A stretch of DNA of 64,000 nt from Nomascus leucogenys (taxonomy: Eukaryota; Chordata; Mammalia; Primates; Hylobatidae): contig NC_044398.1 of NCBI RefSeq assembly GCF_006542625.1, positions 10,465,839-10,529,838 of the forward strand, given 5' to 3'. Each line of letters opens with the position of its first letter. The first letter of the stretch is position 1. Position numbers and translations under genes: made by a program. Below are positions 23,471 to 36,580 of this stretch, piece by piece. Below the pieces are notes generated by a model. It did no database searches. It was not told the origin of the DNA and saw only the letters and a list, made by a program, of their open reading frames with translations.

Positions 23471-23954
23471 AAGTACCTTCGAGGACTGAATTGCACACTG
23501 CTGGCAAGTGCCAGCACAGACCGGGGGCTCTTTTCACCCTCTTTCACCACTCTGCACAGATGCTTTCTGGAGAAGAAAATTCTACGACCTACTTCCAAAA
23601 TCTGTTCTAACTCCTTCAAGTTAAGAATTCTTTGTTGAATTTAAATACATTTTCCAGCCATTTAAATAGTCTTCGTGGTGTTCTGTTCTCAAAGAAAATT
23701 AAAATGTGTCCCAAATGTATCTGTGCACGTGTGTGACTACAAAATCCTCCATGTCTTACAGACTTCAAAGCTAAACAGTAATGATCTTGGGATTCAGGTA
23801 GGATCTAGAAGATACACATGAGAAAATGGCTGAATAAATATCTGAGAAGTTAAACTCCCCATTACTTTTTTCTTTGTTTTCTTCTATACTCTGACTGAAA
23901 ATGGACCTTTTTTTGACACTAGACCAAACCGATAGGAAACAGCCTCTCTCTCTA

Positions 23955-23976
23955 AACACACAGACACACACAGACA

Positions 23977-24010
<34 letters not shown>

Positions 24011-24015
24011 GTGTG
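23955..24015 (+). repeat. (CA)n microsatellite, with a short GTGTGTG cap
   Basis: Interrupted CA/CAGA repeats become a pure CA run of about 15 units, followed at once by gtgtgtg. The CA tract accounts for a Cys-Val repeat frame on the minus strand, which is not a gene. Confidence 0.95.
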
Positions 24016-25942
24016 TTAAATAGAAATCCCCAAATGTGATTGTTTCTGAAGTCATAACATCATTTTTCAAATTTTATGCCTAAATATTAGCAATCATTCT
24101 AGATATTCCCATTATAACTCCCATATGACTTACTAAAATCTGGTTACTGTTGGTGACTAGAAACTGAAAATAAATGAAATATAAATTTATAGCCAGATGA
24201 AATATGACTGGTTAATAGGTTTCTCAACATTTTAAACAATGAATCAAACAGCTGGCATATTTTTCCTATATGCAAATTAGGCCTTTTAAAAGCCATTCTT
24301 GTCTACCACTTTCTTCCCTTCCCTTTTGAAAGCGTAGATTTAAATTCACAAGGAACTGGATGCTTCCATTTTTGTTCATCTACTAAATTGTAAGAGTTGG
24401 ATTATAGGTGCTGAACTGTTATGTTGACTTGGAGTAGAAACTTCTCAAGGACTGTGTCTTTTGATAACGTTGTTCTGTCTTCCTCGACATTAAAATGTAC
24501 TGTTCTGTATACACTGGAAAATGAGAGAGGGAGAAAAAGCACAATCCACAGAAAATCAGTAGAAGTAAAGCACAATCTAGGATGACACTTTTCTCCTTCT
24601 CTTTTCCTATCCACTGACTGCCCTCAGGCTCCTGCCTTCAGTTTCTATTAATGCCAGCCCAGCCTCTTAGAATCTCTCCTGTGTCTCCCGGCGGCTTTAG
24701 AGCCCTGTGAAATTGTAACCCCAACATTGATAAGGACAGGAAGAGCACTTCCTTTACAATAGGGAAGAAGGCCAGGACGGTCAGTTTACAGGATGCCCCC
24801 TGCCAAAGAGAAGCCCCATTCAAAGCACCAGGATAAAAATAGGCCACCCTTTGGCTCTGCCTGAAGTAGGACATCCTGGGATGACGTTTTCATTACATAC
24901 ACAAAAGGGTTCTGCTGTTCAATTTGACTCTACCTGCAAATCAAAGATAAAATAATTTATTTCTTGACTTGAAGTTGTTCGAGTTCACAAATAAGCTTTC
25001 TGGACTCGAAGCGCTAATCGAATGGGTTATTACTGGAAAAATTCAGTCACAAAATAATCTGAAGTTAACATAGTGAAACCTTATACAGCACTGCAACTAA
25101 GTTCTCAAATAGTTTTTTATCACTCAAATTGAGTAGGGGGAAAGTAAGATCACATTCTTAAATATGAAAATGTTGGACATTATTGTAAAAACTCCATTTC
25201 TGTAACATGTGGCAATAAGTAAATAAGTAGCATTCTTTGGTGTGGCGTGCCCAAACATTTGAAGTTTTTGCTGTTAAAATGTTTTTAAAGAAGCATAACA
25301 ACTTTCAAACAAGATATTAATAAGAAACTCCAATGCATAAAACAGAAAAAAATAGGTTTTTGGTTATTGGGAAAAATATTTTACATAATCCAATTTCACT
25401 ACCAAATTTACCCACTACAAAATTAGTTAATGAGAATAATAAGGTTGCTTTGATTTACTCCAAAATTTCAAGCTAGGCATTATAGATAATAATATTTGTC
25501 TCAGCACTGCATGTTTTCTTTTTGTTTCCAGAATACTGAAACATTCCCGATTAATACAGACGACTAATTTCAAAGAATAATAGTTCTCAATTTTTCACCC
25601 TGCTGTGTCAAGATATTCTTCAACTAAATATAGGTAATGAAAATCTTTATTGAAAGTATGCACAAAACAACTTAAGCAGGCAACAAATATTAATGCACTA
25701 GGGGCCTTCAATGTACTAACATTTTATATTTTATTACAGTTTTTAAACAGTTTATAATTGGTCACCTTAAAACTATTATATGTTCATTGTTTAACTAGTT
25801 TAAAATGTTTCCTTTACTTTGCCTGTAAATATAAATCATTTGTCTACATCACACTCAGAAATTACATTGATTTTAGTAAAAGAGGTGACTATAATTTTAA
25901 TTATGTGCCTGTCTCATCGTTGTATATATTTCAAATTATCTG

Positions 25943-26040
25943 CATTTGAGGCACTGTGATCCCATTCATAGACGAACCCTATAGGAGGCTTTGACCATAT
26001 TTGGTCCTTATCAGCAAATGTCAACTCAGTCTCGGCTACT
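25943..26040 (+). repeat. direct repeat copy A (pairs with 26854-26956)
   Basis: Shares 'catttgaggcactgtgatc' exactly with copy B, then 'tatcagc.aaa.tcaactcagtct' and other blocks, roughly three-quarters identical with small gaps. Confidence 0.75.
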
Positions 26041-26853
26041 CATCTAAGAATAAATCCTTCTTAGGTCTCCACACAATCAGTCCTTCCACTCTAACTTCAA
26101 GAGTCACTCCCCTTGGGAGATGGGATGATATGGGTGAAGGTATGTACAATGAGATTATTAAACAGTTCCCTCTTCAATCTATCCAACCAAGTTCTGTGTG
26201 ACCAAAGGTGAATCTATATTATAAGCACCCTAGGCAGGGAAAGCCAGGTCTCCGTAGCTGATTTAATTCAGCATGTCATTTTTAAAATAAATGTCACACA
26301 TGTGACAGAATTTGGAGGTCCACCTATATTAAAAGGCCTGAATCAACTGTCCTCCCAATTAGTGGAAGATACCTGCCGTGGGGTTTTCTTCTCAGAGGAC
26401 ATCCTTCTTATCCTGTATCTAACCAGGGAAGTAAAATGCCTGTGAGAGCTGGCAAAAAAAATCCAGTCAGGAGTCAAGCCACCAGCGCCCCCTTTGGGGA
26501 AACATAGCTCGTCTTCCCTAAGAGATTCATTCACTCACTTTCTTGGAATGAGTCACTCTATTTCCTATCATTAGTCAAAAATATCTCGTCAAGCATTAGT
26601 TTCTATAATTTACACTGTAAAAACAATGGGTCTATTTTCCCCATGAGTAAGAAAATTATATTACAACACCAATCAATGGTTTTTCAAACTACCTCCCTCC
26701 TACCCTGATCCCAAAGAGGGAGGAAATACATCCTGTCCTGACACCATTCACCTAACCGAACTAACCAGCAATGACACTATAATAACGAATGAGACTGCAA
26801 CCGCCAATTGGAATTTTGATGATGTCTTCTAACTGTATCCTGATAATTCCCTA

Positions 26854-26956
26854 CATTTGAGGCACTGTGATCATCAATAGGATGGTCCCATAGCAGGCTC
26901 TGGCACCATTCATTCTTGACCCTCATCAGCCAAAATCAACTCAGTCTTAGCTGCTA
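26854..26956 (+). repeat. direct repeat copy B (pairs with 25943-26040)
   Basis: Starts with the same 19 bases as copy A and stays alignable to 'tcagtcttagctgct'. Similarity outside these limits is weak or absent. Confidence 0.75.
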
Positions 26957-28099
26957 GTCTTCCTTTGGTCCTGTACCCAAGTTCCTCTAAGACTCAAGTC
27001 CTGGCTTATGAAAGCCTACTCAGGGATTGGCACCTGACTTCCAAATCACAATCTCCAACACTAGATCTTTGCTTCCTGCTGCTAGGTCTGGTTAACCTTA
27101 ATTTATTGTTTGACTGCTCTCTAACACTGAATAGGATTCTTCTTACTGCTCCTCTCTCCCTTGAGCCTGGACCATGTGCTTAGTTGCCTGCCTGAGTCTT
27201 CAACTATCAACTATAGTTGGGACTTTTCTATTCTTCTGGCCAAAAGGCCAAACATTGGTGGGTCTCCATTCCTGGAGTCAATCTAAGGAAGGGGCATATT
27301 TCTTAGGAAGTTGGGCCTGTAAGACAGCCTTAAGTCTCTCTACCTTGACTTTAACCATGGTTTAAATGTCATACTCAGAAGGAGCTCCTGGGCAGAGGGC
27401 AATAATACAGCACCCTCTCCATAGAAGCTAAACATGTGCAAAGTTAGAGCTAAACTGTGGATACCAGAAATGGGTAGAAATGATGGGTATGGTAATTGAA
27501 AGGGGCCTAAGAATTCCTATGTACAATAAATGTTGTCTCTATACTAAGTAAAAGTTGCCCTCATAATGGAGAAAACCATTAGGATCACTGTGCTAATGTA
27601 TGGATGTTGAAGGAAATGAGGAGAAGTCAAAGGCTCTGCCAGTTCTGGCAGAAGATGAAGTCAGGTAGAACAGAAGCCTGGAATTTATAGATTAGGTTGC
27701 TAATATGTTCTAAAATTGTGTTTATATCCCTTTTGCTCTCCCTTGGTATTTAGCAAGTTCCAGTGGTCTCTGCTGTGTTAATGGAACCATAAAAGGGGAT
27801 TCCCCCTTCATGTCACCCTTTAAGTCATAGGATAAAATGATCATCAGTGTCTCCTTAGAGTACTGGAAGAGGAACATGAAGGGATGGAGCCTCGTGGGGA
27901 AGGTGAAAATGACAGGAAAAGAGTTACAGTTAGGGCCTCCTGATTTCCTTTGAGAGAATATTCTCGAAGATTCTAGGCTCTGCTTATTAAAGCAAACAAC
28001 CCCTCCTTCATGTCTGCCTTATCCTTGGGTCCTCACTGTTCCTAGTCTGGTATATCCCGCCAGAAACCATTTAAGTCTGAGAGCGAATCAGTGAAATGC

Positions 28100-28345
28100 A
28101 GTGGGCGGTAGTGTAGTAGAGAGAAGACATGGCCTGAATCAGGAACAGGCACAATCATGGGTCTGTTGTGCCATTTCACAAATGTTCTTGGGTAAGTTAG
28201 TTAACCTGTCTCTTTCTATTCTAATATGTAGAATAATATACAATCTTTTTCATAGGGTTATCGTAAGGAATAAAAGGGGTGAGGATGGAAAGTGCCTTCA
28301 GCTATCTAGCACATAGCATGAACAAAAAATGTTGGCTGTTATTAT
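28100..28345 (+). repeat. near full-length MIR SINE
   Basis: Runs from 'gcagtgggcggtagtgtagt' through 'gggtaagttagttaacctgtctct', 'catagggttatcgtaaggaataaa' and 'ctagcacatagcatgaac' to 'atgttggctgttattat', which covers head, core and tail of MIR at about its full length. Confidence 0.8.
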
Positions 28346-28604
28346 TTCCCATACATAAAAATTGCCCTGGGAAGTTGTGATGTTTTGTGCACAAAAATAT
28401 CTGAATCGGCATCCTGCAAGTACAGATGGAAGTTACTGGGAAATGAAAGTGTACTCTCTCCTGTCATGTTCTTTCATTTGGAACTAGCTTCTTCCACAGT
28501 AATCTCATATTGCCATCAAAGTAACTCAAGAAAATGAGATTTGCTAGCAGCCCAGATACTCCATAATTCCACTTACAGAAGGTACACGCCAACATCTCTT
28601 AGGG

Positions 28605-28830
28605 TGGGTCCTAATATGTGTCTGGTACACCTTAGGTTACTGTGATAAGTAATAATTAGGCACCCCTCCAGACCCCAAAGGCATTCACAATCTAGAGGAA
28701 GAAACAGGCAAACACCGGCTGATTATGACCTCATATATAATGGTTGTATGTAGTAACAGTAGTACTGAGAAAATTCAGCCAGAGCACAAGGGAGAGAGAG
28801 ACTGGTTCTGACCTTTGGGAGCAGAAGAGA
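28605..28830 (-). repeat. L2 LINE 3' end, antisense (probable)
   Basis: 'ctggtacaccttaggttactgtgat', 'ccccaaaggcattcacaatctagaggaagaaacaggcaa' follow the antisense L2 tail at low similarity. Confidence 0.45.
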
Positions 28831-29569
28831 TGAAAACAGAGGTTACTTTTTCTTGTGAACTTGCAATATTATTTTGGATGACTAGATGAGAGAAAGGGAA
28901 ACAGAAAACAATAAGCTCAAGTAAAAATATCTACCACATAGCAATGGATAGTTTAAGGAAATAATAACAGAAGAAAGTTATTAACATCAGCCAGATTTAC
29001 GAGGCTCCCAATTATTTCATTGGAGTTAAACCTGTGTGAAGACACTGGCGTCATGCTTGAGGGTCTGCAAATAATGCAGTGAAAGTGAGAAGCCTTACTT
29101 ACGTTATTCAGACCTAAAACAAGGAATTTATGAATATGCATCACCTTTAAAAAAAGAGAATTGGATTGGCCTTAATGCTACTAACAAAAAATGTTGATGA
29201 CATTTATTCTATGTTAAAATATGGGAGAGTTTTTTTATACAAAGTTAGAAGGACACTAAAAAGTACCATAAAATATAATGCATCAAAATGAGTGATAGTG
29301 CATATCCAAGAGCCTAAACTGAAAAGTACTCAACTGTGTCTTGAGAGAATCAGTTTATAAGGAACAAATATATTCCCTTTGCAAAGGACAGATGTGTTAT
29401 ATACATAACAATTTGAGATTCTGTTCCTGTGACAGGTAAAAGGTTAAGTCTCTTGGTCTGAGAGTGAAAAGCTTTGAGCATATTTTCAATGTTTCCTTTA
29501 TCTGAAAGCCACCCACATCTGTAATAAACAGCACACCTACCTGTCTCATTCACCATATTTCTCACTTCA
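28831..29569. other. unassigned spacer
   Basis: No repeat or gene recognised. Confidence 0.45.
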
Positions 29570-29960
29570 AAACCTTATATGATCTGGCAGGTCAGGGACA
29601 CTGCCACTGGCTCCTGTACTAACTAGGAACTTCAACCTGACAATCACATAATGGATGCGGCGAGGCACTCTGGACATTTTCAGATACTTGTTTCTGATAC
29701 CTTTGTTAAATAACTATCTCAGAGTCTTTACTCAGCTATTTTTTGCAACTGCCTGGAACCCTCTTCTACTTTATTAAGATCATCTGCTTTCAATGCTGAT
29801 GCATAATTCCAGGTCTTTTCTCTTTCTGACTGATTGCTTCTTTTGTCAGCTTTAATTAATGATGCCTGGTGGATTTTAAAACTGTTTCCATAAAGATTTC
29901 CCAGTCTTTCTCACCCAGTAAGTAAAATGCAGCTTCTTTCTGGAATATAACCTTAATGAA
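29570..29960 (+). repeat. L2 LINE 3' region (probable)
   Basis: 'aaaccttatatgatctggcaggtc' and 'tttttgcaactgcctggaaccctcttc' match characteristic blocks of the L2 3' UTR in the right order. The remainder is highly diverged. Confidence 0.55.
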
Positions 29961-32890
29961 CCAAAGCCATCTCAGATCAGTAGCCCTGAGTTCCTTCAAT
30001 AGGCTTCTAGTAATTTACTGTTTTTAGGAACTTACACACACTCTCCTAGACATTTGCCAATCTCCTTTGCCAATATTTTCGGTGCTTCCTTTATCTGAAA
30101 GCCATCTGTCTCCAACTGGTCTTTGTAAAACTTCCTTGTGTCTCTGAAATATACCACAGCTCTGGTGGCAAAAGCTTCAAAAGCAGAGTCGAGTATATGA
30201 GACACGAGCCTAAGAAAGCTGGAATAGCTCAGCTCAGAAAAGCAGGTGGCAGAACGGTTTTCTCACCTTTGCCCTCTAACATCCGAAACATGAAGACAAA
30301 AGCCAGCCTAGAACACACCACCAATTCCTTTGAGCACACCCACATGAAATTCCCTATTCCTGAGATTAGCTGTACACTCCCTTCACAAAAACTGTGATTT
30401 ATCTAAAAAGAAGCCAAACAGCAGAAACACCTAAGCTGCTAATATGTAGGGAATCACTTGTCGTCAGGAGCAAACCCTTTGGGAAATAACCACATGTCTC
30501 CCAGAGGCAGATACAATGATTCAGCAGATGAAGAAGCCAGAAAGGCAATATTTAGGAAAGCAAGAATCATTAGAAACTTGGGGAGAAAATACAACTTTGC
30601 ATGGAACTTACATAAGAAATTTAAGGCACAAAAAGATGATTGCCAGAGTCAGCCAAACAGATACATTTTTCCTAAGTCTCTTGAATATTTCTTGGAGAAC
30701 TAACAAGGTAACTCCAGTGGCATTCAAATTAGACTGGCTGGTGTTTTCAGGGTGTTCTGAGGGCCCTGTTCTGATTTCACCTCAATGTATTATTTATTTT
30801 GTGTCGTTTTATATCTGAATTTATGTCAAATTTATACCATCACTAACATTCTGAAATATCTAAGAAGTTGAGGAGGAAGTGTCTTAGTTCTCCGGATCTT
30901 GAAAGTATTACCACCAAAAAAATTGTACCTCAGAGTTCTTATTGTCCATAGTCCTAAGAATTCATTTTATTCTCATATTTTCAACATAAAGACACTAGCA
31001 ACACAAAGCAGACAGAATCATAAATTTATAAGTTTGAATGGACACTTCAATTATTGCTGAATTTTATTAAAATACAAAAATCTATGGCATAATACTGTAC
31101 ATACATGAGATAAGACTTTATAATTCACAATACCATAGAGGATTTTGAGTGAGAGGTTTGAGTAATTCTGTTAAATAATTTCACTTTGCAGAGAAAGACA
31201 CTAACATCCAGAAAAGTAGTGACTTCTAGTGAAACACTGGCTGGAAGAAGGGATGCAATTTAAGCACAGGTCACAGAACTCAAAATGCATGTTCATTTTC
31301 AACTAAGCGTGAATCTACCCTGAATGGCCACACTGGCCTCTATCATATGCTCTCTCTCAGCACGTCACATCCTATCACAGGCTGCTCATATTTCATTAAA
31401 ATAAAGGCTCTTGTTTCTGGTCCTTTTTCTCAAGGGGAGAGCATCCTTTCCCCAATACTAGATCTGAAGAGAAAAACTCTTTTCTCAAACCTAAACCACA
31501 ATCAATGAATGCTATACTTTCTAGGCTACTTCTTTACACTACCAAATAATAATAATTAAGATTAAAAGAACTAAAGCAGTTTAATAAGTAATGCTTTACA
31601 GTTATTAAAACAGTCACCCTACTCATAACTGGACCAAAATGATATTTTCAGTGCATAGATTTGTTGCTAATGGATAGGAACATCCAAACATGTTATGAAG
31701 CACAGATAGACACATCAACAAGCAGGGTGAATAAAGACGGCCAGGGTGGGCCCAATAATGCATTTGTTTAAATTGAATCTGTATACATAAGACATACTTT
31801 GTCTGACTTCCTCGTCTAGGTGTATGCCCTGACTTCAACATTCCATCAAAAATTGCAGCAAAACCGTCCTCAGGAAAAGGCAATCACTGACTTGAGGACA
31901 AGTTAACAAGACAATATAAGTATTATTCGAATGGCTTCATATCAGGAGAAGTGTTTGAAATGACTCCCCTGCAAACTCGGATTGGGCAAGGTTGAAAATC
32001 ATGCAATCAAATATAAATTCACACATTTCACCCCTGACAGAGTAAAGAGATTGATGTGTAAAATAGCTTATTCTCACATTATTCCCTCTTCTGCGATCAC
32101 CAAGTCAGCACTGGATACCTCGCTACCACAAGACGGGAGGAAAGGGGAAGTTCTGTACAATGCTGCTTAGATGCTGGAAGAGGTAGTCAGCAGGTGGGGT
32201 GCCCAAGGGGACTAAAGAAGATCAATGGAAGTACAGGTTTATGGATGTGCAATTTGTGCTTTAAGAGAGAAACTAGAAGAAAGAAGAGATTTACTAAACT
32301 AGCTAATAAGGAGGGGCAAAATGGGAAGGTTTGGTCAAGAGCTGGCAGAAATCAGTGCTTTTCCATGATTGGAAGGCCAGGGTTCTAGATTCTAGATAAC
32401 TCTGTTGACAAAGTTAAAAAAAAAAAAAAAAGTTTTGATAAACGTGTCCAACTCCAAACTACCAAAAGGACAAGACTCGTTTTAATGAGGCCCCTATTTC
32501 TCAAAGGATAGTCTCTGTGATATTCTGATTCTCTACAGACAATCTAGTCTATATTTTTGGAGACATTCCCAAATAGTAATCCCCAGTTTTCCTTGATAAC
32601 CCTGAGTGTAAAAGTATGCATGCTAAGATCTGTTCCTTGAAAATGTTTACTGCCATATATGTGTTTATATTAAGAGTTTAAGTATTTACAATTTCTTGAA
32701 GAGTTCTAAGACTTTGAATCATTTCTCCATTTTAGTCTTGTTCTTCCTGTACAGACTTCCTTTTTCCCCTAAATTTCTCTAAATGTGATCAGATCAATAA
32801 AAAATTTAGCTTTTTTTTTTAAGAGATGGGCAGTCATGTACTGTTAGTTCTTTATTGGATTTATAAATCTATCCATAAAATAAACAAAAT
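29961..32890. other. unassigned spacer, about 2.9 kb
   Basis: Only an A-run at 32415-32431 stands out. Reading frames here (for example 30458-30818 in two overlapping frames) lack recognisable domains. Confidence 0.45.
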
Positions 32891-33073
32891 CAGTGGTTTT
32901 CTACTTAGGATGCACTATAATATCACATGGGGAGATTTTAAAATGTATCAATACCTGGGCCTCACCCCCTGAGATTCCAACTTAATTGGCTGGAGTGATG
33001 CTCAGGCATTGAAATTTCTTAAAAACTCTCCAGGTACCCACACAGAATGTATAACCAAAGCTAAGAATTTCTG
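32891..33073. mobile_element. MER5-type hAT element
   Basis: Starts cagtggttttctac, then 'aatatcacatggggagatttta', 'tacctgggcctcaccccctgagattcc', 'taattggctggagtgatgctcaggcattgaaatttcttaaaa', ending 'aagctaagaatttctg', in the order of MER5A/B. Length fits the family. Confidence 0.75.
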
Positions 33074-33112
33074 TCATATCTCTGTTCTTCACTGTCTTCT
33101 TTCCCTAGGTTC

Positions 33113-33427
33113 TTTTTTAAAGTTTTATTTATTTTTTATTCTTTGAGACAGGGTCCCAGTTTGTCTCCCAGGCTGGAGTTCAGTGATGCGACCACGGCTC
33201 ACTGCAGCCTTGACCTCCCAGGCTCAGGTGATCCTCCCACCTCAGCCTATCCAGTAGCTGGGACTACAGGCTTGTGCCACCATGCTCAACTAATTTTTGT
33301 ATTTTTTGTAGAGACTGGGTTTCACCACATTTTTCAAGCTGGTCTGGAAGTCCTGAGCTCCAGTGATCCATGCGCCTTAGCCTCCCAAAGTGCTGGGGTT
33401 ACAGGTGTTGAGCCACCGCACCCAGCC
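33113..33427 (-). mobile_element. AluJ-type SINE, antisense
   Basis: Complete antisense Alu with a long interrupted poly-T. The target duplication is a perfect tccctaggttc (33102-33112 and 33428-33438). Its 112-codon plus-strand frame is the standard Alu shadow peptide. Confidence 0.95.
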
Positions 33428-33438
33428 TCCCTAGGTTC

Positions 33439-35212
33439 CATAGCTAAGAAATTTCTTTCCTGTTTTGGACTTGTTCCATAAGTTTTCTTAAACCTTACAT
33501 TTATCCCTATTAAGAGTCATCTTTTGACCCACTTTTTCAGATCTTGTTACGGTATTTTTGTCAGTCAATATATTTCCCGTCTGCCTAGATTTGAGGGGAT
33601 GAGCACTGTGTCTGTTTTATCCTGGCCACTGACAAAAACAGTGGCTAGGTCAAGGCCCAAGACAGAACCCTCTGGCATGTTTTTGTAAAGCTCCCTGTCA
33701 TCTTTGGGTAAAATCACTCAACTATTTACCATTATTTCTCTTCCTTGCATTTCCCCATCTTTTCCATAAGAATATCAAGAGTGATCTTATTGAACATACA
33801 TTAAAATTCTCTGATCTATCAGGTTAGTGGCCGTGTTGCAAAGGACAGTCTGACATAACTGTTCCATTTTATTCTCAACGGTGAAAATTATACAATCTTG
33901 CTTAAAAAAAAAAAAACAAAACCCAAACCAAAGAATTTTCCAGGAGATTTTTTTTTTTGAGACAGATAATAGATTTTCTTTACACTTTTCATTTCTACTT
34001 TTTTTTGGAGCCTTAAATTTAATGAACAAATATAATAAAATAGGCTCAACTCTTTCTCCTCTAGAAAGATTTTGTGTGTGTGTGTGTGGAGGAAGGGAGC
34101 TTTTTGTATACCATGCTCCAGGGGGAATGATGGCTACATTCCACCAAGAAGACATTTTTAACTCTCTGCTGAGGAGCTAAAAATGCTGTCTTCTTTGCCA
34201 AGAAATGTACTCCACTAAAACTATGAAATGGTCCAGAAACACTGAAAAGATTAGCATTGTTTCACACAGAGATTTATCTCCACACTGTATGAAACTTTGT
34301 GCCTTCTATGTGGATACTACAGGTACATATAGTAAAGAAGAAACAGCTCTAAGTCTGCAGAGAGATGATAACGCCAGAGATGAGGGTGCTAATCGGTGCT
34401 GTTGTCGCCATTCATTAGAACAACGCTCATCACAGAGCTCATCAAGAGGTGAGAAAAATGTTAAGTATTTATTCAGGAAAGGAAAATTCTGTGTATTAGA
34501 TTATTGGTTTTCTTCTCATCTTTACATTTTTAACTAAAAATACTTTGATGTTTTGCTTTAAAATGGGATGCTTCAAATTAACACATATCTTTTTCCTAAA
34601 AAATATTTTTTCTGAAAACCAGATAATAGTAGACAAAGTAATAACCTGCTATTTATTCCAAGATATCTGACATAATTGGTCAAAGATTCACAAAGCCTTA
34701 TCTGTGGACAGGGAGATAGCCTGTCTCTATAAGAACATCCTCTAACTAAAGCATCTTAAACATTACCTAACTAAAAGTGATCCACATGCAGAGAACACCC
34801 TGACGTAATGTGCTGAGAAACTACTGTTTGTCTAAGTGTTTCTGATCGTTTTCTTTAGCATACGAAGATGGAATATTTTTGCTCTATTTCTAGTTTTCAA
34901 AAATTTATTATGTTTAGCTCTACTTGGTAACCCCCAATGTACTGTCAAAGTGCTTCATGTCAAATATTCAACGACAAAATTATAACACAAATGTCACTTT
35001 TAATTAGGTGCAATGTGTGGAACTAATTCTATGCTCATGATGTTAAAAATGCAAAGTCACTCTAAAGTATCACGAAATGCTCATAAAAACATTTCCTTAG
35101 CCTGCTGCACTCATTATCTAGAAATCAATGAGCCACACCCTTAGGCTTTCCAAAGCAAATGTTTCAGTACTCTATTTTCTAACTGTGTTTCTGTGGTAAA
35201 ACAGATTCTCAT
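33439..35212. other. unassigned spacer with a possible non-coding exon
   Basis: No repeats beyond short A/T and TG runs. The interval 34065-34448 has splice-like borders, discussed as a finding. Confidence 0.45.
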
Positions 35213-35221
35213 GAGAAGTTC

Positions 35222-35546
35222 CTGGTCTGAGCACAGTGGCTTACACCTGTAATCCCAGCATTTTGGGAGGACAAGGCAGGTGGATCACTTGAGCCCAGGA
35301 GTTCGAGGCCAGCCTGGGCAACATGGTGAAACCTGTCCCCACAAAAATTAGCTGGGCCTAGTGACACACGCCTGTAGTCCCAGCTACTCAGGAGGCTGAG
35401 GTGGGAGGATCACCTGAACCTGAGACGTTGAGGCTGCAGTGAGCCACAATTGCCCCACTGCACTCCAGCCTCCAGCCTGGGTGACAGAGTGAGACCTAGT
35501 CTCAAAAAAAAAAAAAAGAACACCACACACACAAAAAGAAAAGAGA
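35222..35546 (+). mobile_element. AluJ-type SINE
   Basis: Both arms are present with AluJ-like bases. 'ctccagc' is repeated at the right-arm end (ctccagcctccagcctggg). The tail is A-rich then CA/GA-rich. The target duplication is gagaagttc (35213-35221 and 35547-35555). Confidence 0.95.
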
Positions 35547-35555
35547 GAGAAGTTC

Positions 35556-36149
35556 TTCATTTACTACTGAGACTTGTGCAGGAATTTTTAGATCCTATGT
35601 CAACTATAAAAATTCCCATGCACATTGCACAAAATTACAGATCAATATGTATGATTTCCAGTTGCCTGGAATAACATAAATCCACATCTAAATGACCAGC
35701 AAAAATAAATATAGTCCTGATCAGTCATCATGTCTGTATCCATAGGGCAGGAAACTGTAAAATTCAAAAGAAAGGAGAGACATTCCTCTTGAAGAGTTTT
35801 GGGAGGAAATTAAACCAGAGTGAAATGGGTAAGAAAGTGTGACCAGAGGGATACTGAAAGGCTAGGTCACTCTGCCACTGAGGCCAAACATTGCAGGATT
35901 CTTCCCTTTGTTAGAAGCCAGGGACATCTTCTCAAATGATTTCCGAAATAAACTCAATAGTAAAACTTGACAGAATGCTTTACAGCAGTGTAAGAATTCC
36001 TAATAGGAATAGTTTTTTCTTTTTCTTTTTTTTTTTTTTTTTTTTCAAAAAAAAGAGGACTTAGGATGAAGAGTTAGGGTATTTCATTGGGAAAAGTCTA
36101 GCTATTTGTGAAATTAAGCTCTTTTTCTGGCTACAGTAGAATCCAAATA
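35556..36149. other. unassigned spacer with a T21 run
   Basis: A homopolymer T tract at about 36025-36045 is followed by an A run. No element joined to it is recognised. Confidence 0.45.
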
Positions 36150-36300
36150 TTAAGTAGAGCTGGAACTACCCTAGAGATCATCTCATATGAGCCTTTGTTT
36201 TATAGAGGCATTAAGTAACAATTCAATGATTCACAGTTAGTTGGAAAGTTGGGAGCAGATTCTAGCCAAGAGCTCTTCTTCCTGCATCACACCATGGTCC
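36150..36300 (-). repeat. MIR-type SINE, antisense
   Basis: 'accctagagatcatctcatatgagc', 'ttatagaggcattaagtaacaattcaatgattcacagttagtt' and 'agattctagccaagagctcttcttcctgca' match an antisense MIR-family layout. Confidence 0.65.
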
Positions 36301-36580
36301 TGCCACTCACTCTCTTCGTTTCTCTTGAACACTTCTATAATTATGTAAGAAACAACACATGGGTCTATCTATGAAAAACACGTAAAGAAAATCGATTATC
36401 ACTGAACTGGTTTAAGTAGGGCCTTTGATAAAGAGGGCATAATTGTCTTCTAGTATCTGAAGGACTAGCTTTGGAGGAGGCAGTAGATTCATTTTCTTTC
36501 TCTTCAGTTAGAGTCCTGTGGCTCAAGATTTTGGATCAGGATTAGGGGTGTTTCTAATAATGACAAGGAAAAGAAAGAGA

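Larger units (their letters stand above)
24016..28099. other. unassigned spacer, 4 kb, containing a diverged direct repeat
   Basis: I recognise no Alu, L1 or gene. A weak L2-like segment may lie at 24385-24500. Two roughly 100-bp segments, 25943-26040 and 26854-26956, are related in direct orientation, so part of this stretch may be an unnamed old repeat. Confidence 0.45.

Noticed and set aside
26290..26303. gtcacacatgtgac as a palindromic binding site
   Set aside because: It is not a true palindrome; the complement reads gtcacatgtgtgac.
34200..34300. U6 snRNA-like motif 'aagattagcat'
   Set aside because: Only about 11 bases match U6; the flanking U6 sequence is absent.
36025..36045. T21 run as the poly-A tail of an antisense processed pseudogene
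   Set aside because: No recognisable gene body, target duplication or polyadenylation signal on the expected side.
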